A DNA stretch of 64,000 nt from Hymenoscyphus infarciens (lineage: Eukaryota > Ascomycota > Leotiomycetes > Helotiales > Helotiaceae): positions 1 through 64,000 of the forward strand of contig LLCB01000053.1 of assembly GCA_001414345.1 (NCBI GenBank). Direction: 5' to 3'. A model generated the notes under the pieces. It saw nothing but the letters and a program-made list of their open reading frames with translations, made no database searches and was not told the DNA's origin. The position numbers were made by a program, and so were the translations under genes. Positions 36,032 through 46,669 of the stretch are shown here, piece by piece (within the stretch, counting starts at the first letter, position 1; each line of letters starts with the position of its first letter).

Positions 36032-37462
36032 ACGCTAAAACTGTTACTACTTGCTTAAAATATATAAAAAGTTATGAAAATTAAATATGTTATAGTTTTA
36101 ATTTGACTAGTTTATGAAAATTAATCAAGCTTTGAGTTTTCTTTAAATACTTCTTATTTCGTAAATTTTCACTATTTCAAGTTTATTTAGAAGCTCTATA
36201 GCTAGCTGAGTAGTAAGATCATTAGACTTGACAGATAAGGGATTTGTTCGGATTTTATATATAATGCCTTTTTAATCTCTCAAGATACTCCTTAAATATC
36301 ATCAAGGTACTCGGTATATTACTATCGCTTTATACTTCCAAATTCGCTTTATCTCTTAAACTCCTAGATATAGTATAGTAACCAACCATTCATATAAACT
36401 ATCTAAATATAGTTATTGTGGCGATCTTCCTTTTCCCACACACAAATGCCACAGTATATTCTTCTTACTCCTAAGTACAAGACCGTTTAGGAGCAAAACC
36501 AAGCAGTCAGCAGACTAAGCCGCACGTGACATTACTTTAATGCTAATTCTTTTTCAGCTATCTTTTCAAAGATATTCTCGGTAGATATTGCTTATCTGCC
36601 ATGATGCTTTCCATGTTACTAAGAATTCCCCAATCGTCGAACAAAAAGTTAATTGCGCAATCTCATTGCGCTATAACACCGCAATAAAGTTGTACTTTAT
36701 TCTTACTTAAAAGCGCTAAGAAGCTGGTTTTTTCAAAGATTGTTATTTAAAAAAAGAAAACTAAACCATGAACAGTTCCCTAGAGCATAGCTAGAATCAT
36801 AAGCTTGTTCCCTTTCTGGCGTCACGTGAAACAAGTTGCTCAAGATATATTGAGGATCTTAGGCTTAGTAGCGTAAAGTTAAATTGTTTAAATTAGGAGA
36901 CATATTTGGATAATGTGTGCTATAGTATTTTAAGGTCTCTTCCCTTAAATGTGAAGTGTTATATCAGCCTTTACACTATGGAGTTTCCATAGAGTAGTCT
37001 CAAGGCACTTTCCTAACTTTGGTGGTCTTAAAACTCTTAGAAAAACAGCGATATGGCAAAATTGTAATTACTTTAGCCTTAGTGGAAACACAATTGGTTG
37101 TTGGTTGAACAACCGGGGAAGCCGAATGAGATATACTATTCTTGGCACACCCATAGTGGAAGGTTCAACCCCTCCTTCACTTCTAAGAACCACCAAAATC
37201 ACTGCCTAGAAATGTGGGGCTTGTGAGTCATTTAGATTTAAATGCTTCTCCTTGCAGTCTAGCTCTCACTCCTCTTTTTCCGGCCATTTTGCGATCAAAA
37301 TGATCATAAATGAGTTGTCCGCTGCTATTGAAAGCATTTCTCTTTCTCGTTCATTTACAACCAAGAGGAAAGTACTTATAAAGCCACGTGTTCAGCAAAT
37401 CAATTTTCAACAACTCTTCTGCTATCCAAAAATTTCGGTTTTCACTTGTAAAGTATCGTGAA
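36032..37462. other. intergenic region upstream of the acetyltransferase
   Basis: AT-rich up to about 36420, then ordinary composition. No gene is recognised. A 69-codon frame at 37252-37461 ends at the acetyltransferase start and is probably its leader. Confidence 0.4.
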
Positions 37463-38887
37463 ATGGATTCCCAAGCCCATCTAGTAGATCTCTCAAAGTT
37501 GGAGAAACTCCGCCCATTAGGTAAATCCACGCAGTTACCCCCTTCATATCGTGTAAACTAAGAAATTTTCTTAGGTAAAATGGAACAATTCTCATCCGCT
37601 CGTCACCATCTCGATCTTTACAAGTGTGTAGGAATAACAGCCACCTTCACCTCCACCAAATCAACTTCCGCATTCTCGCTTCGGAGCCTGGTATTTCACG
37701 CCTTGACAGGTGTATTACAAAAACAGCCCAATCTCTCAACAATAGTCATTGATGAGGATTCCGATGCTCCATATTTTGCAAGACTTCCCGTTGTGAATCT
37801 CGAGAAGGCCGTAAAGTTCGTTGACCGAAAGATCCTCTTGAATGAAGACGCCGTAGTTGATGGTGAACTTGATATTATGTTGGGGGAAGAAAACAACAAA
37901 TCGTTCAAATCCCAGTATGGGAGCTTGCCATTTTGGAGAATGGTGATTTTGACTCATCCCGCTTTAAACAATATCCTCACAGCTTCTTTCTTCTTCCATC
38001 ATGCTCTAGCGGATGGCACATCAGCGATCCTCTTCTTGAAAGATTTCCAAGAAGGCTTGAACTCATTTACCCCAGGCACCAGAACAAGTGAAGTCTTCCT
38101 CCCCGGCAACAAAGAATTGCTACCCAGTCTCGAAGCTTTGCTTACCCATCCCCAAATCCCATCAACCCCCTATGACTCTCAAAATCTTGTCTGGGCCGGC
38201 GAGGCTAACCGAGAACCTAGCCCTAATTGTGGAAAATTCCAAACTCTTGTCCTTGACAAAGAATTAAGTTCTGCATTAGTGGATGCAAGCCGAGCCCACA
38301 AAACAACAATTACATCACTTCTCTCCGTTCTCTTCGCTGTCTCACTATTCCATATTCTCCCAGAAAAATATACACAACTAGACTGCCAAGTCCCAGTCAA
38401 CATCCGAAAATGCCTCTCACTAAACGATGAAGCGTTCGGAGTCTACATAGATGCCTTCACAATCCATCTCCATCGTGCTGGTCTCAGAAATTTCAATTGG
38501 CAACGAGTATCTACCACCAAGGCCGAAATATCGGAGTATCTCGCCGAAGCAAAAACAGGGAAAAACATCGCAACTCTCAAGAACATCCTCTCCATGACAG
38601 AATTTTTTCAGAAAAGACTCGAAGGAGAAAGAAACGGAAGTTTCGATATTTCAAATCTTGGGGTTGTAAGGAGCGGTGGTGGGGAAGGGTGGAAGTTGGG
38701 GAGGACGGTGTTTAGCAGGAGTGCATTTGTGACTGGGGCTGCGGTGAGTACGAGCGTTGTGACTGGTGGTGATGGATATATGGTTTTGGGATTTGCGTGG
38801 CAGGAAGGGGTTGTGGAGAGAGAGTTTGTTGAAGAGATGATTGGGAAGTTGATCGAGCTGTTGCGGGAAGTGGTAAGCAGCGAGTGA
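37463..38887 (+). CDS. alcohol acetyltransferase family protein (AATase, BAHD-like fold)
   Basis: Two predicted exons, 37463-37520 and 37575-38887, give 456 residues; the first exon encodes MDSQAHLVDLSKLEKLRPLG and the intron is 54 nt (GTAAAT/TAG). The motif FFFHHALADGTSA, with the catalytic HHxxxDG at about 161-167, is the acyltransferase signature shared by yeast Atf1/Atf2 and CoA-dependent acyltransferases. RHHLDLYKCVG near the start and PVNIR in the second half are also family-like. The expected reaction is transfer of an acetyl or acyl group from acyl-CoA to an alcohol; relatives detoxify sterols or alcohols or decorate secondary metabolites. The substrate is not known. It lies between two retrotransposons. 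Confidence 0.88.
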
Positions 38888-39176
38888 GTGAGATTAAAAG
38901 AGGGATTGGCGTGGGAGATCTGGAGCTTGCTTTCTTTGGAGAAGTATAGAGTTTGAGAATTAAAACAGAAGAGCACGAAGAAAAAAACAACAATGCTGCA
39001 CTGCTGTCCTTTTGCCAGCCAGTGGTTCTGATTACGAAATGAGATAAAAATAAAATAGAATTCGTGAAGCCCTCTCGGTAAAAAAAACCCCAGTTTAGTA
39101 GGTTATAGTTAGTAAAAGCAGACCAGAGCTAACCCCAAACCTTATCACAAAATGGTATCCCTACTACCTCTTCAGT

Positions 39177-41330
39177 CTAGCTGCCAATGGCTGGCATGTA
39201 ATGCTTTTCCAACCACTGTTGACATAAATCATCATCCAATAGCTCCTTCAATTTTTCTTGATTCTCGTCGCTCAAAAGTCCTACATCTGCACCTTTATGG
39301 AGTAATAACCTCGCCATGACTCTTCTTTCTTGCATTTCCTGCTGCCCGCTGTAACCAGTAATTACTATGTGAGGTGCGACAATGGCTTCGAGAGGAGTGT
39401 ATCCGCGCTCTCCACGAAGATCATTGATCGCCCCAGCCTCAAAAAGCAAGTTCACGATATCGGGGTTACCTGCACATGCTGCAGCTTGCAGTGCAGAACC
39501 GCCAGTGCGCCCCTTAACATCGATTCTGGGGAGATTGACATCTGCTCCTAGATCGAGCAATAATTTGATTGTTTCTTTTTGCTCCAAGACACAGGCGTTC
39601 CCGAGTGCGGTATAATAATTGCCAGGAGGTGCGTTGATATCCGCACCAGCAGTAACCAGCATTTTTATGATGTCGACATTACCCAAACCCGAAGCTTGTT
39701 GTAGTGAAGTGCCAGACAATGCGCTATACATGTTTACATCGGCACCTGTATCAACCAAGCGCTTTGCAATGTAGAGGTCCCCATTTTTGGAGGCGATCCC
39801 GAGGGCATGGCCGCAATGACCCTCGTCTGTATTTACGTTAGCGCCAGCATCGAGTAATAGCTCTACCGAACGAGCCTTTCTGTGGTAGGTGGCGCCCTGA
39901 AGGGCAGTTCCTAGAAAGCCTCCTTCTTGATCAACGTCAACACTACCCTTGAGAATAACATCGAGGGCTTTTTCCAGACCCAGTGATGCGGCAAGGTATA
40001 ACGGTGTATAAGGGGGAAATTTCCGTTCTCGCTGTGGTTCGAAATCAAGAGAACATGTTGTACTTGTGTAGTCAAAATTATGAAACCACGACCAACACGC
40101 TCGAGCTTCTGTGGAAAGTAAGAACTCAAGGATCAGTTCGTTTAAGTCTGAGGAACCTAGGGAATCCATGTCTTGGAAAGGTAAAACGTGCAGGTACCAA
40201 AATTCGCTTGCATATTTCAGCAGCGGAAAGTCGCTCAGGTCTGAATAAGATAACGTTTTCTTATCTGAATTGGAAAACGAAAAAAGATATAAAAGTGTTC
40301 CTTTCGCACAAGCTTCATTGGCAGCCGAACCCACAATGTGGAACATAGAAGCGGGCCCGCTCAGTATGCGATCCGAAGTCAAGTATTCTTCCACAGAAAA
40401 ATGCGCGAAATTGACAACCGTAGCGGGATCTTCGGTGTACTTCCTCTTCATGTATTCTCTCGGAGCTCTCGGGTCTCTTTTGTGTTCGTAGGTAGAGATA
40501 ACAACTAGACTGGACAGTATGGGGATGATCCACTTTGGATCCGGTAAACGATTGTCCTCCTGGAATGGTGGCTTCTCGTCAGGATCGATAACAATAGCCT
40601 CAGCTAATTCGTTAATTGTAAGGGGTCTGTTTGCGACAGAGATCCATTTCAGGGCAATCGCTAATTTGGTCCGATGCTCTTCCTCAATGGAGGTGAGTAT
40701 TCTCTCGTATGTCTCGTCCAGAGTTTTAGGCAACGATTTGAGGGCCCTCTTGATGTCGTTTCGAGTTAGGCATTTGGTTAGGGAAACCAATTGACACTCA
40801 ACCCAACGAAACCTATGTAGTACCAGAGTTAGCAAGGTCATATGTAGATACCATATGGGTGCACTGACATTCCGTGAGCACCGTCAATCAATGTCGTCTC
40901 AATCTCGGCTTGGACCTCAGCTGGCCATTGCTTCAATCGTGACTTAGCCAGACTAGTTTTGACAAACTTCTGAATATCAGACCTAACAACAGAGTCTTTG
41001 ATTGAAATGGGCGGCGACGTCGTCAATGGAGCCAAGGACTTGATCAAATCGGCCTCTGGCCGGCTCGTTATCAAGGTATGAAGGTTTTGTAACCCCCATT
41101 CCTTGATCTGGCTCAAGATATCGCAGAGATTATCTCTCTCCCCCTTACCATTGGGGCATTCGTCTAATGCATCAATAATGAGAAATACTTCCGTTACTGT
41201 TGGAAGCTCGATCAAAGTACGAATCACGGACAGAAGCCTGTCGACTGGTGGTGGGCTAAACTTGTAACTCTCATAAAGAGCTCGAACAGCATCGGGGAGT
41301 GATCCAATTCGGACGACCAGCTGAGAGATT
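39177..41330 (-). pseudogene. NACHT-ankyrin STAND gene, C-terminal part (3' of insertion)
   Basis: This is the downstream part of a gene split by the retrotransposon at 41336-46669. The exon segments are 41330-40869 and 40812-39177 (the donor is GTCAGT, the acceptor TAG). It carries the second half of the NACHT domain (IISQLVVRIGSLPDAVRALY, the Walker B-like block EVFLIIDALDECP, TLITSRPEADL), the winged-helix-like region after it (RALKSLPKTLDETYERIL, LAEAIVIDP), and about seven ankyrin repeats from GTALQGATY to TPLEAIVAPH. Proteins of this NLR-like architecture act in fungal non-self recognition; ankyrin repeats are the presumed sensor. Without its first half the product cannot be made as a normal NLR. 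Confidence 0.88.
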
Positions 41331-41331
41331 A

Positions 41332-41483
41332 TGGAAAGGGTTTATAGTGAATTGAGGAATCAGCTTATTAAGTAAGGAGGAGGCATATATATATATGCCT
41401 CCTCTCGTGCTGAGTAACCTCTATTCTACCAACAACACTTCCTATTGCTTTTAATGTCTTATTTAGTATTAAGCTCTTTTTTA
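41332..41483 (+). repeat. YR retrotransposon repeat A1
   Basis: 152-bp direct repeat, partner of 46266-46417. It contains a perfect 28-bp palindrome at 41377-41404 (GGAGGCATATAT core). It is less RIP-mutated than A2. Confidence 0.85.
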
Positions 41484-41832
41484 ACCTAACAATACTCTTA
41501 TCTATCTATCGAGGATGCCTTTGAAGCGTAGTAAACAAGTCGCTTGTAAGAGCGTTATTACTAAGGCTAGTAATAGAGCTGCTAAGGCGCTCTAAGCTTA
41601 ACTAGTAGAAGACGATAATATCGAAGATAATAAGCACGACAGATAAGTTAGTAAAGTACGTTATAACGCTCGAGTAGCTGTATAAGTACGATATACCGCC
41701 TAAGACGCTACTACTGATTAAGGTAATACTATAAATAGCGCTCGCTATCTAGCCCGTTGAAGAAGATAAGTACAGTAGGACTAAGGTTAAGCTTAAGACG
41801 ATAACGGGATAGACTTCTATCTATAAGGTAGA

Positions 41833-41863
<31 letters not shown>

Positions 41864-43689
41864 ACGACGACAATAATAGTATCGATAAACCCTCTCTCTA
41901 AGACCTTGTCTAAGTAAATAGGCTAAATAACCCCCTCCCCTTTCGAGGTAACTAATACTCTTAAGTTAATAGATATATAGGTAGATATAATAGCGGATAC
42001 TAGGGTTATATAGAGGGACTATTTAATAGAGGATACCTTTAAGGCTTTACCTCTAGATATTCTTAAGAATACCCTTAGGGCAACTTCGGTTAAGGTAACT
42101 TCGGTATAGGATATTCTAACTTTTAGGGCTACTTATAGGCTAATTTTAGTACGAGATACTCTTATAACTTTGGCGTTGCCGCTTAGAGTAACCTAGTAGG
42201 AGTTCTAAGGCTTAGCTAGAGCAATTAAGGTAATATCGTTATACTAATAGTTACTAATTAAGGAATAGATAGGTAGAGCTAATGATTTAATATATTAGAG
42301 AGAGGGATAGTATATACTAATAATACTTAATAGACTAACCTCTCTCCTTATTAAGAAGTACTACTAATAAGTAAAGGAATTAATCTAGGAGGGAATCTAT
42401 TAGAAGGAATATTAGTAGCGAATAATAATAGTAAGAATATCCCCTCTTATATACTTAGTACGATTAATAGCCTTTTCTTAGAGTATAAGAAGTACTTAAT
42501 ATAAATTGCGTAAGGTATATTTAAGCTAAGAGATCTCTACTACCTAGATAACGATACCTCTCTAATTAATAACAACGATAGTACTATCTCCTTTAATAAA
42601 GAAGCTAGTACGCTGAATTTTAGAGCGAAGAAGACGTTAAAGGTCTTTGGATCTAATACTACTAAGTAGTCCTATTACTTTCTAGTATATACTATATATA
42701 TAATCTTCTTATTTAGTAGAGGCGTCTATATTTAGCTTAATAACTTTAACTATAGAATTATAAGCCTAGCTAAGGATTATACCTAGGTAGAGGTAATCTA
42801 ATTAGTACTCTTCTAGTAGGAAAAGGTAGTTAGTAAGAGCGGATTAAGAGAGGTGGAATTATAGAATATACCTAAGAGTATAATTACTTAATACTATTAG
42901 ACGAGAAGACTAGGCTATAGTAGTAGAGGAGGAGGAAGAGGGAGTTGTTAAAGTTGTAATTAGAATAGCGATATCTCTTTGTAGACGTGTTTTAAAGTAA
43001 GTAAACTAGGAGGTTATAAAGACCTGAATTATACTCGAATCTATCTACTAAAGGAGGACGATAAGAGCGATAAGAAGGAGATAAGGAAGAGCTAAGAAGT
43101 TAGTATAGAAGGGATAATAGATAAGAACTATAGTAGTACTAATAAAGATCTTTTACTCTAATTTATATCTTTCTATCTATACTCTTCTATACCTATTTAA
43201 TTAAATACTATAGTATTCTTCTCTTTATATAATATATTAAAACTACTACTAGATATATTACCCTCCTTATTATCTCTTAAAGTATAGAAGGTGCTATTAC
43301 TCTAATATCTTAATCGGTTGCTTCTAGAAAACATCGATAATATACTTCGATTTAGAGCGCTAATTAGGTATAAGAGCTTAGAAGTTTTGTATATATTAAA
43401 GAACCTCTTATTAGCTACTGAATTTAATAAGCTTTTAACTTTAAAAGTAAGAGACGATTTAAAAGCTAGCTTAATCGAGAAAGTTAATCTACGTTAGAGA
43501 GTACCTTTTGTAGCTTCTCTACTTAGTTTTATACTTAAACTAAAGCCTAATAGCGATTGACGCTAAATATACTATTTATCCTACTCTGAAAGCTGCTTGA
43601 TAAATTATTATATATTAGACAAATATATGTATCTAAAGTACGTCTCCTTCTAGAAGGTATTAGCTATAGTACGAGAAGCTAGCTAAGGG

Positions 43690-43945
43690 TATACGATACT
43701 TAAAAGAGACATATCTAACGCTTTTCAAATAGTACTAATTATACTATAAATATGCTAGCTTTTAGGTTTTTAATAGAAAGGGATTTATTACGCTTATATA
43801 GTACTACTCTTTAGCCTTACTATAGTACTATTCATCTTTAATATCTTCGTAAAGGCTTTTAAGTAGATAATACAGTTATACTTAGAGTAGTATATTATAA
43901 GCTACTATTTAAACGACGAGTTCGCTATATTTAAAGCTATTGAAG
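43690..43945 (+). pseudogene. degenerate DIRS-type reverse transcriptase
   Basis: One frame reads LKRDISNAFQIVLI, then LLGF, KGIYYAYIVLLFSLTIVLFI, FNIFVKAFK and YLEYIISYYLNDEFAIFKA (written without the stops). This matches the RT of tyrosine-recombinase elements, where the consensus has LPFGL.TAPFIFN.FAEAFHW and YYLDDF; the catalytic YLDD has become YLND. The stops lie where Trp or Gln codons are expected. Confidence 0.82.
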
Positions 43946-44754
43946 CTATGCCTTAATTTCTTAAGAAATAAGCTATAGAGTATAGAACTCTTACTCGAAT
44001 ATTAGGTATACTAATTAATAATAAAAAGAGCGCTTAAGGTACGCTCTTAGAAGTAATAGGGTATCTAATAGATACTATTACTTTTAGGGCCTCTATACTA
44101 CTAGAAAAGCTAGCTAAGATAAAGCTTGAGATATACTAATTTATTAACTATAGGAGTATTATCTGTAATAAGCTTGAATCGCTTACTAGCCTTCTATCTT
44201 TTTATACTCTTATAGTATAATTAGGCTAGGCCTTTTACTATAACTTCTAGATATTTATATATATATAGCCTGACTATATACCTTATATAGAAAGGAGGCG
44301 CCTCTTAAAGGAAGTCTAGAAGGACCTTAGGTAGTAGAATAAGATGTTATCGCGGTTTGATAATATATACTTCTTTAACGATATCTGGTTATATATATAC
44401 CTTTTTTACAATGCCTCTATTAAAGGCCTAGGGGCCTTCTTTTTAGAAGTAGACGATCTAAGATATATTTAGTAAGAGTATATGTATACGCTACTAAAAG
44501 AACACGCTCTTTAGTTACTTCTTCTAGAGATTAGAAAGGACTCTTAATTTAATATAAATATCTTTAAGATTAAGGTAGTAAGAGTATCTTTTAAATAATA
44601 GAAGAAGATATAGGCGATAAAGAGAGTAATTATCTATATAGATAATACTACTATATAGATCAGACTCCTTAAGTAGTCTTTAAGGTGCTCTTACTAAAAT
44701 CGCCCTTTATAAGCTACTTTGTGCTTAGTTGCCTAATTCGATATTAATATACGA

Positions 44755-44820
44755 TTAAAGTATATACTAGGAGTAGATAATATCTTAGTAGATGCTCTCT
44801 TATGTAATTTATATAGAATA
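44755..44820 (+). pseudogene. degenerate RNase H end of the YR element
   Basis: The frame reads KYILGVDNILVDALLCNLYR, corresponding to the consensus PGxxNxxADALSR that closes the RT/RNase H region in many retroelements. Confidence 0.7.
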
Positions 44821-45369
44821 GTAGCTAATTAGTGTCTATACTAGTAGTCTCTTGATTTAATAATCCCTCTCTTAATTATCTTGAATATATAAAGAATAAA
44901 GTTAGAATATCTAAGATATATATAAGGCTTCTCTATTATAGCCTCTTGCTAAACACTTAGAAGGTATATAGTATGTATATACGCTCTTTTAAGAGGTTCT
45001 AGGTTAAGAGACTCTAGTAACCGTGGCCGGCGACGACTTTAGTACTTTGTAAGTGGGTTTTAAAGAGAGTATATAGTAGGATTAGTTAAGGACTTTTAAA
45101 AGTAGACTTTATATAAATTAGCCTTTCTATGATTCGATTAATATACGTAGAGTATAACCTAGATCTAAAGCTATTTAAGTCCCTGCTTTTACGTCGAATT
45201 ATAGTAGGCGTTTAAGTAATATAGAGCTCTTATAAGAAGAAGAAGATAGAGCCTTTATCGATGCTATAATTATACTAGATTACCTCTTAAGCTCTAGAGG
45301 CTAGGCCTCAGGTCTTATAGCTAGGATAGATCGATAGCTTTAACTTTAAAGCTGCTATAAAGCTAGCTT

Positions 45370-45850
45370 TTATAGGATTCCTTTATACTACGGAGATTAT
45401 ATATAAAGACGCCGATTTAGTTAACTATAGAGTATTTATATATATATGCCTTTAATAACAGGATATTACTTTCGCTAAGGAAGATAAATATATAATTATA
45501 CGTCTATAATCGAGTAAATCGGACTATAAGTATATAGGGGTAGAGATATTAGTATTAGGTACAGGATTACCTACCTGCTCTATAGTAGTACTTTAAGTAC
45601 TATTTACTCTCGATTCTTAACCTCCTATAGTACTACTCTTTCGCTAAGAGAGTAGCTCCTTTATAAGAAACCGATATATTAGCTCTTTACGCTACCGCCT
45701 CTGAATAGTTGGCGTTAGTAATAGTATGTTATATTTAAGACATAGTCTATGTAGAGGCGCTATGTAATATGCTTTTGATAATAGAGTGTTAGATATAGAT
45801 ATTTAGATACTTAGAAAGTAGACTTTGAATACTTTTAAGAGGTACTTTAT
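45370..45850 (+). pseudogene. degenerate tyrosine recombinase
   Basis: With stops ignored, the pieces read AFIGFLYTTEIIYKDADL, TFAKEDKYIIIRL, SDYKYIGVEILVLGTGLPTC, SFIRNRYISSLRYRL, RHSLCRGAM, FDNRVLDIDI and LNTFKRYFI. The HSxxRGA block near 45741-45760 is the HxxR box II of tyrosine recombinases, and the Tyr of KRYF (about 45843) is the likely nucleophile. The order and spacing fit the recombinase of DIRS/Ngaro elements, which integrates a circular DNA copy. Confidence 0.8.
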
Positions 45851-46090
45851 CCTAAGCTATTAGAAGTGATATCTTTTAAATAAGCGCTTTTTAATAGGTA
45901 GGGCTCTTTCTCTCCTAGCCTAGTAGGCTTTAGAAGACCCTTATAGTTAGTAGGTAGTATATTCCCTATTATAACTATGTTATATTACTATTTACGCTAC
46001 TTATAGTCCTTTTTGCTTTTAAAAAGCCTTATTCTTTCTTATATTTATAGTAGCTTCTCTTTGATTAGTTAAGTAACCTCTCTTAAAGCA

Positions 46091-46264
46091 GCTAATAGTA
46101 CTTACTCTTTTTACTCTTATATTAGTGAGATGCTTAGAGAGCCTTCTAATTAGCCTAAAAAGATAGTATATAAGAGAGTATAGAGTAAGATACTAGAAGC
46201 TAGCTAGTAAATATAGAAATTCTCAAAATAGCTTTAAATATGTATATATAACGAAAAGTGATAA
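46091..46264 (+). repeat. YR retrotransposon repeat B1
   Basis: 174-bp direct repeat that aligns without length change with 46496-46669. It differs mainly by C-to-T and G-to-A changes, B1 being the more mutated copy. Similarity probably extends further left to about 46060. Confidence 0.85.
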
Positions 46265-46265
46265 A

Positions 46266-46417
46266 TAGAAAGGGTTTATAGTGAATTAAGGAATTAGCTT
46301 ATTAAGTAAGGAGGAGGTATATATATATATGCCTCCTCTTATGCTAAGTAACCTCTATTCTACTAATAACACTTCCTGTTGCTTTTAACGTCTTATTTAG
46401 TATTAAGCTCTTTTTCA
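46266..46417 (+). repeat. YR retrotransposon repeat A2
   Basis: 152-bp direct copy of A1, placed directly after B1. The join between B1 and A2 reads ATAGA, a RIP-like version of the ATGGA found at both ends of the element. Confidence 0.85.
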
Positions 46418-46495
46418 ACCCTACCCTTGTACTCTTTCGCGATACGCTTGCTAGGATTAGTTAGTACTTTTTTAGCCTCTTAAATGAGTGCGATA

Positions 46496-46669
46496 GCTAA
46501 TAGTACTTACTCTTTTCACCCTTATATTAGTAAGATGCTTAGGGAGCCTCCTAATTAGCCTAAAAAGATGGTATATAAGAGAGTGCAGAGTAAGATACTA
46601 GAAGCTAGCCAGCAAATACAGAAATTCTCAAAATAGCCTCAAATACGTGTATGTGACGAAAAGCGATAA
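46496..46669 (+). repeat. YR retrotransposon repeat B2
   Basis: 174-bp copy of B1 that ends the element. It is followed at once by ATGGA (46670-46674) and by NACHT-gene sequence. It is the least mutated of the B copies. Confidence 0.85.

Larger units (their letters stand above)
41336..46669 (+). mobile_element. tyrosine-recombinase retrotransposon (Ngaro/DIRS-type), RIP-mutated
   Basis: About 5.3 kb. It has split direct repeats in the order A1 (41332-41483), internal region, B1 (46091-46264), A2 (46266-46417), B2 (46496-46669), the arrangement of Ngaro/PAT-like elements and not of LTR elements. A gag-like frame starts at 41515 (MPLKRSKQVA). Reverse transcriptase of the DIRS type is readable at 43690-43945, an RNase H tail near 44755-44820, and a tyrosine recombinase at 45370-45850. 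All frames are full of stops that fit RIP. No integrase or long LTRs are present. The pentamer ATGGA occurs at both outer junctions and as ATAGA at the B1/A2 junction. The element sits inside the NACHT exon. Confidence 0.88.

Noticed and set aside
37141..37185. Possible tRNA B box (GGTTCAACCCC)
   Set aside because: No matching A box, no clover-leaf arms and no acceptor stem could be formed around it.
41332..46417. Reading the YR element as an ordinary LTR retrotransposon with 152-bp LTRs
   Set aside because: An extra repeat pair (B1/B2) extends past the right A copy, there is no target duplication around the 152-bp repeats, no integrase is readable, and a tyrosine recombinase is.
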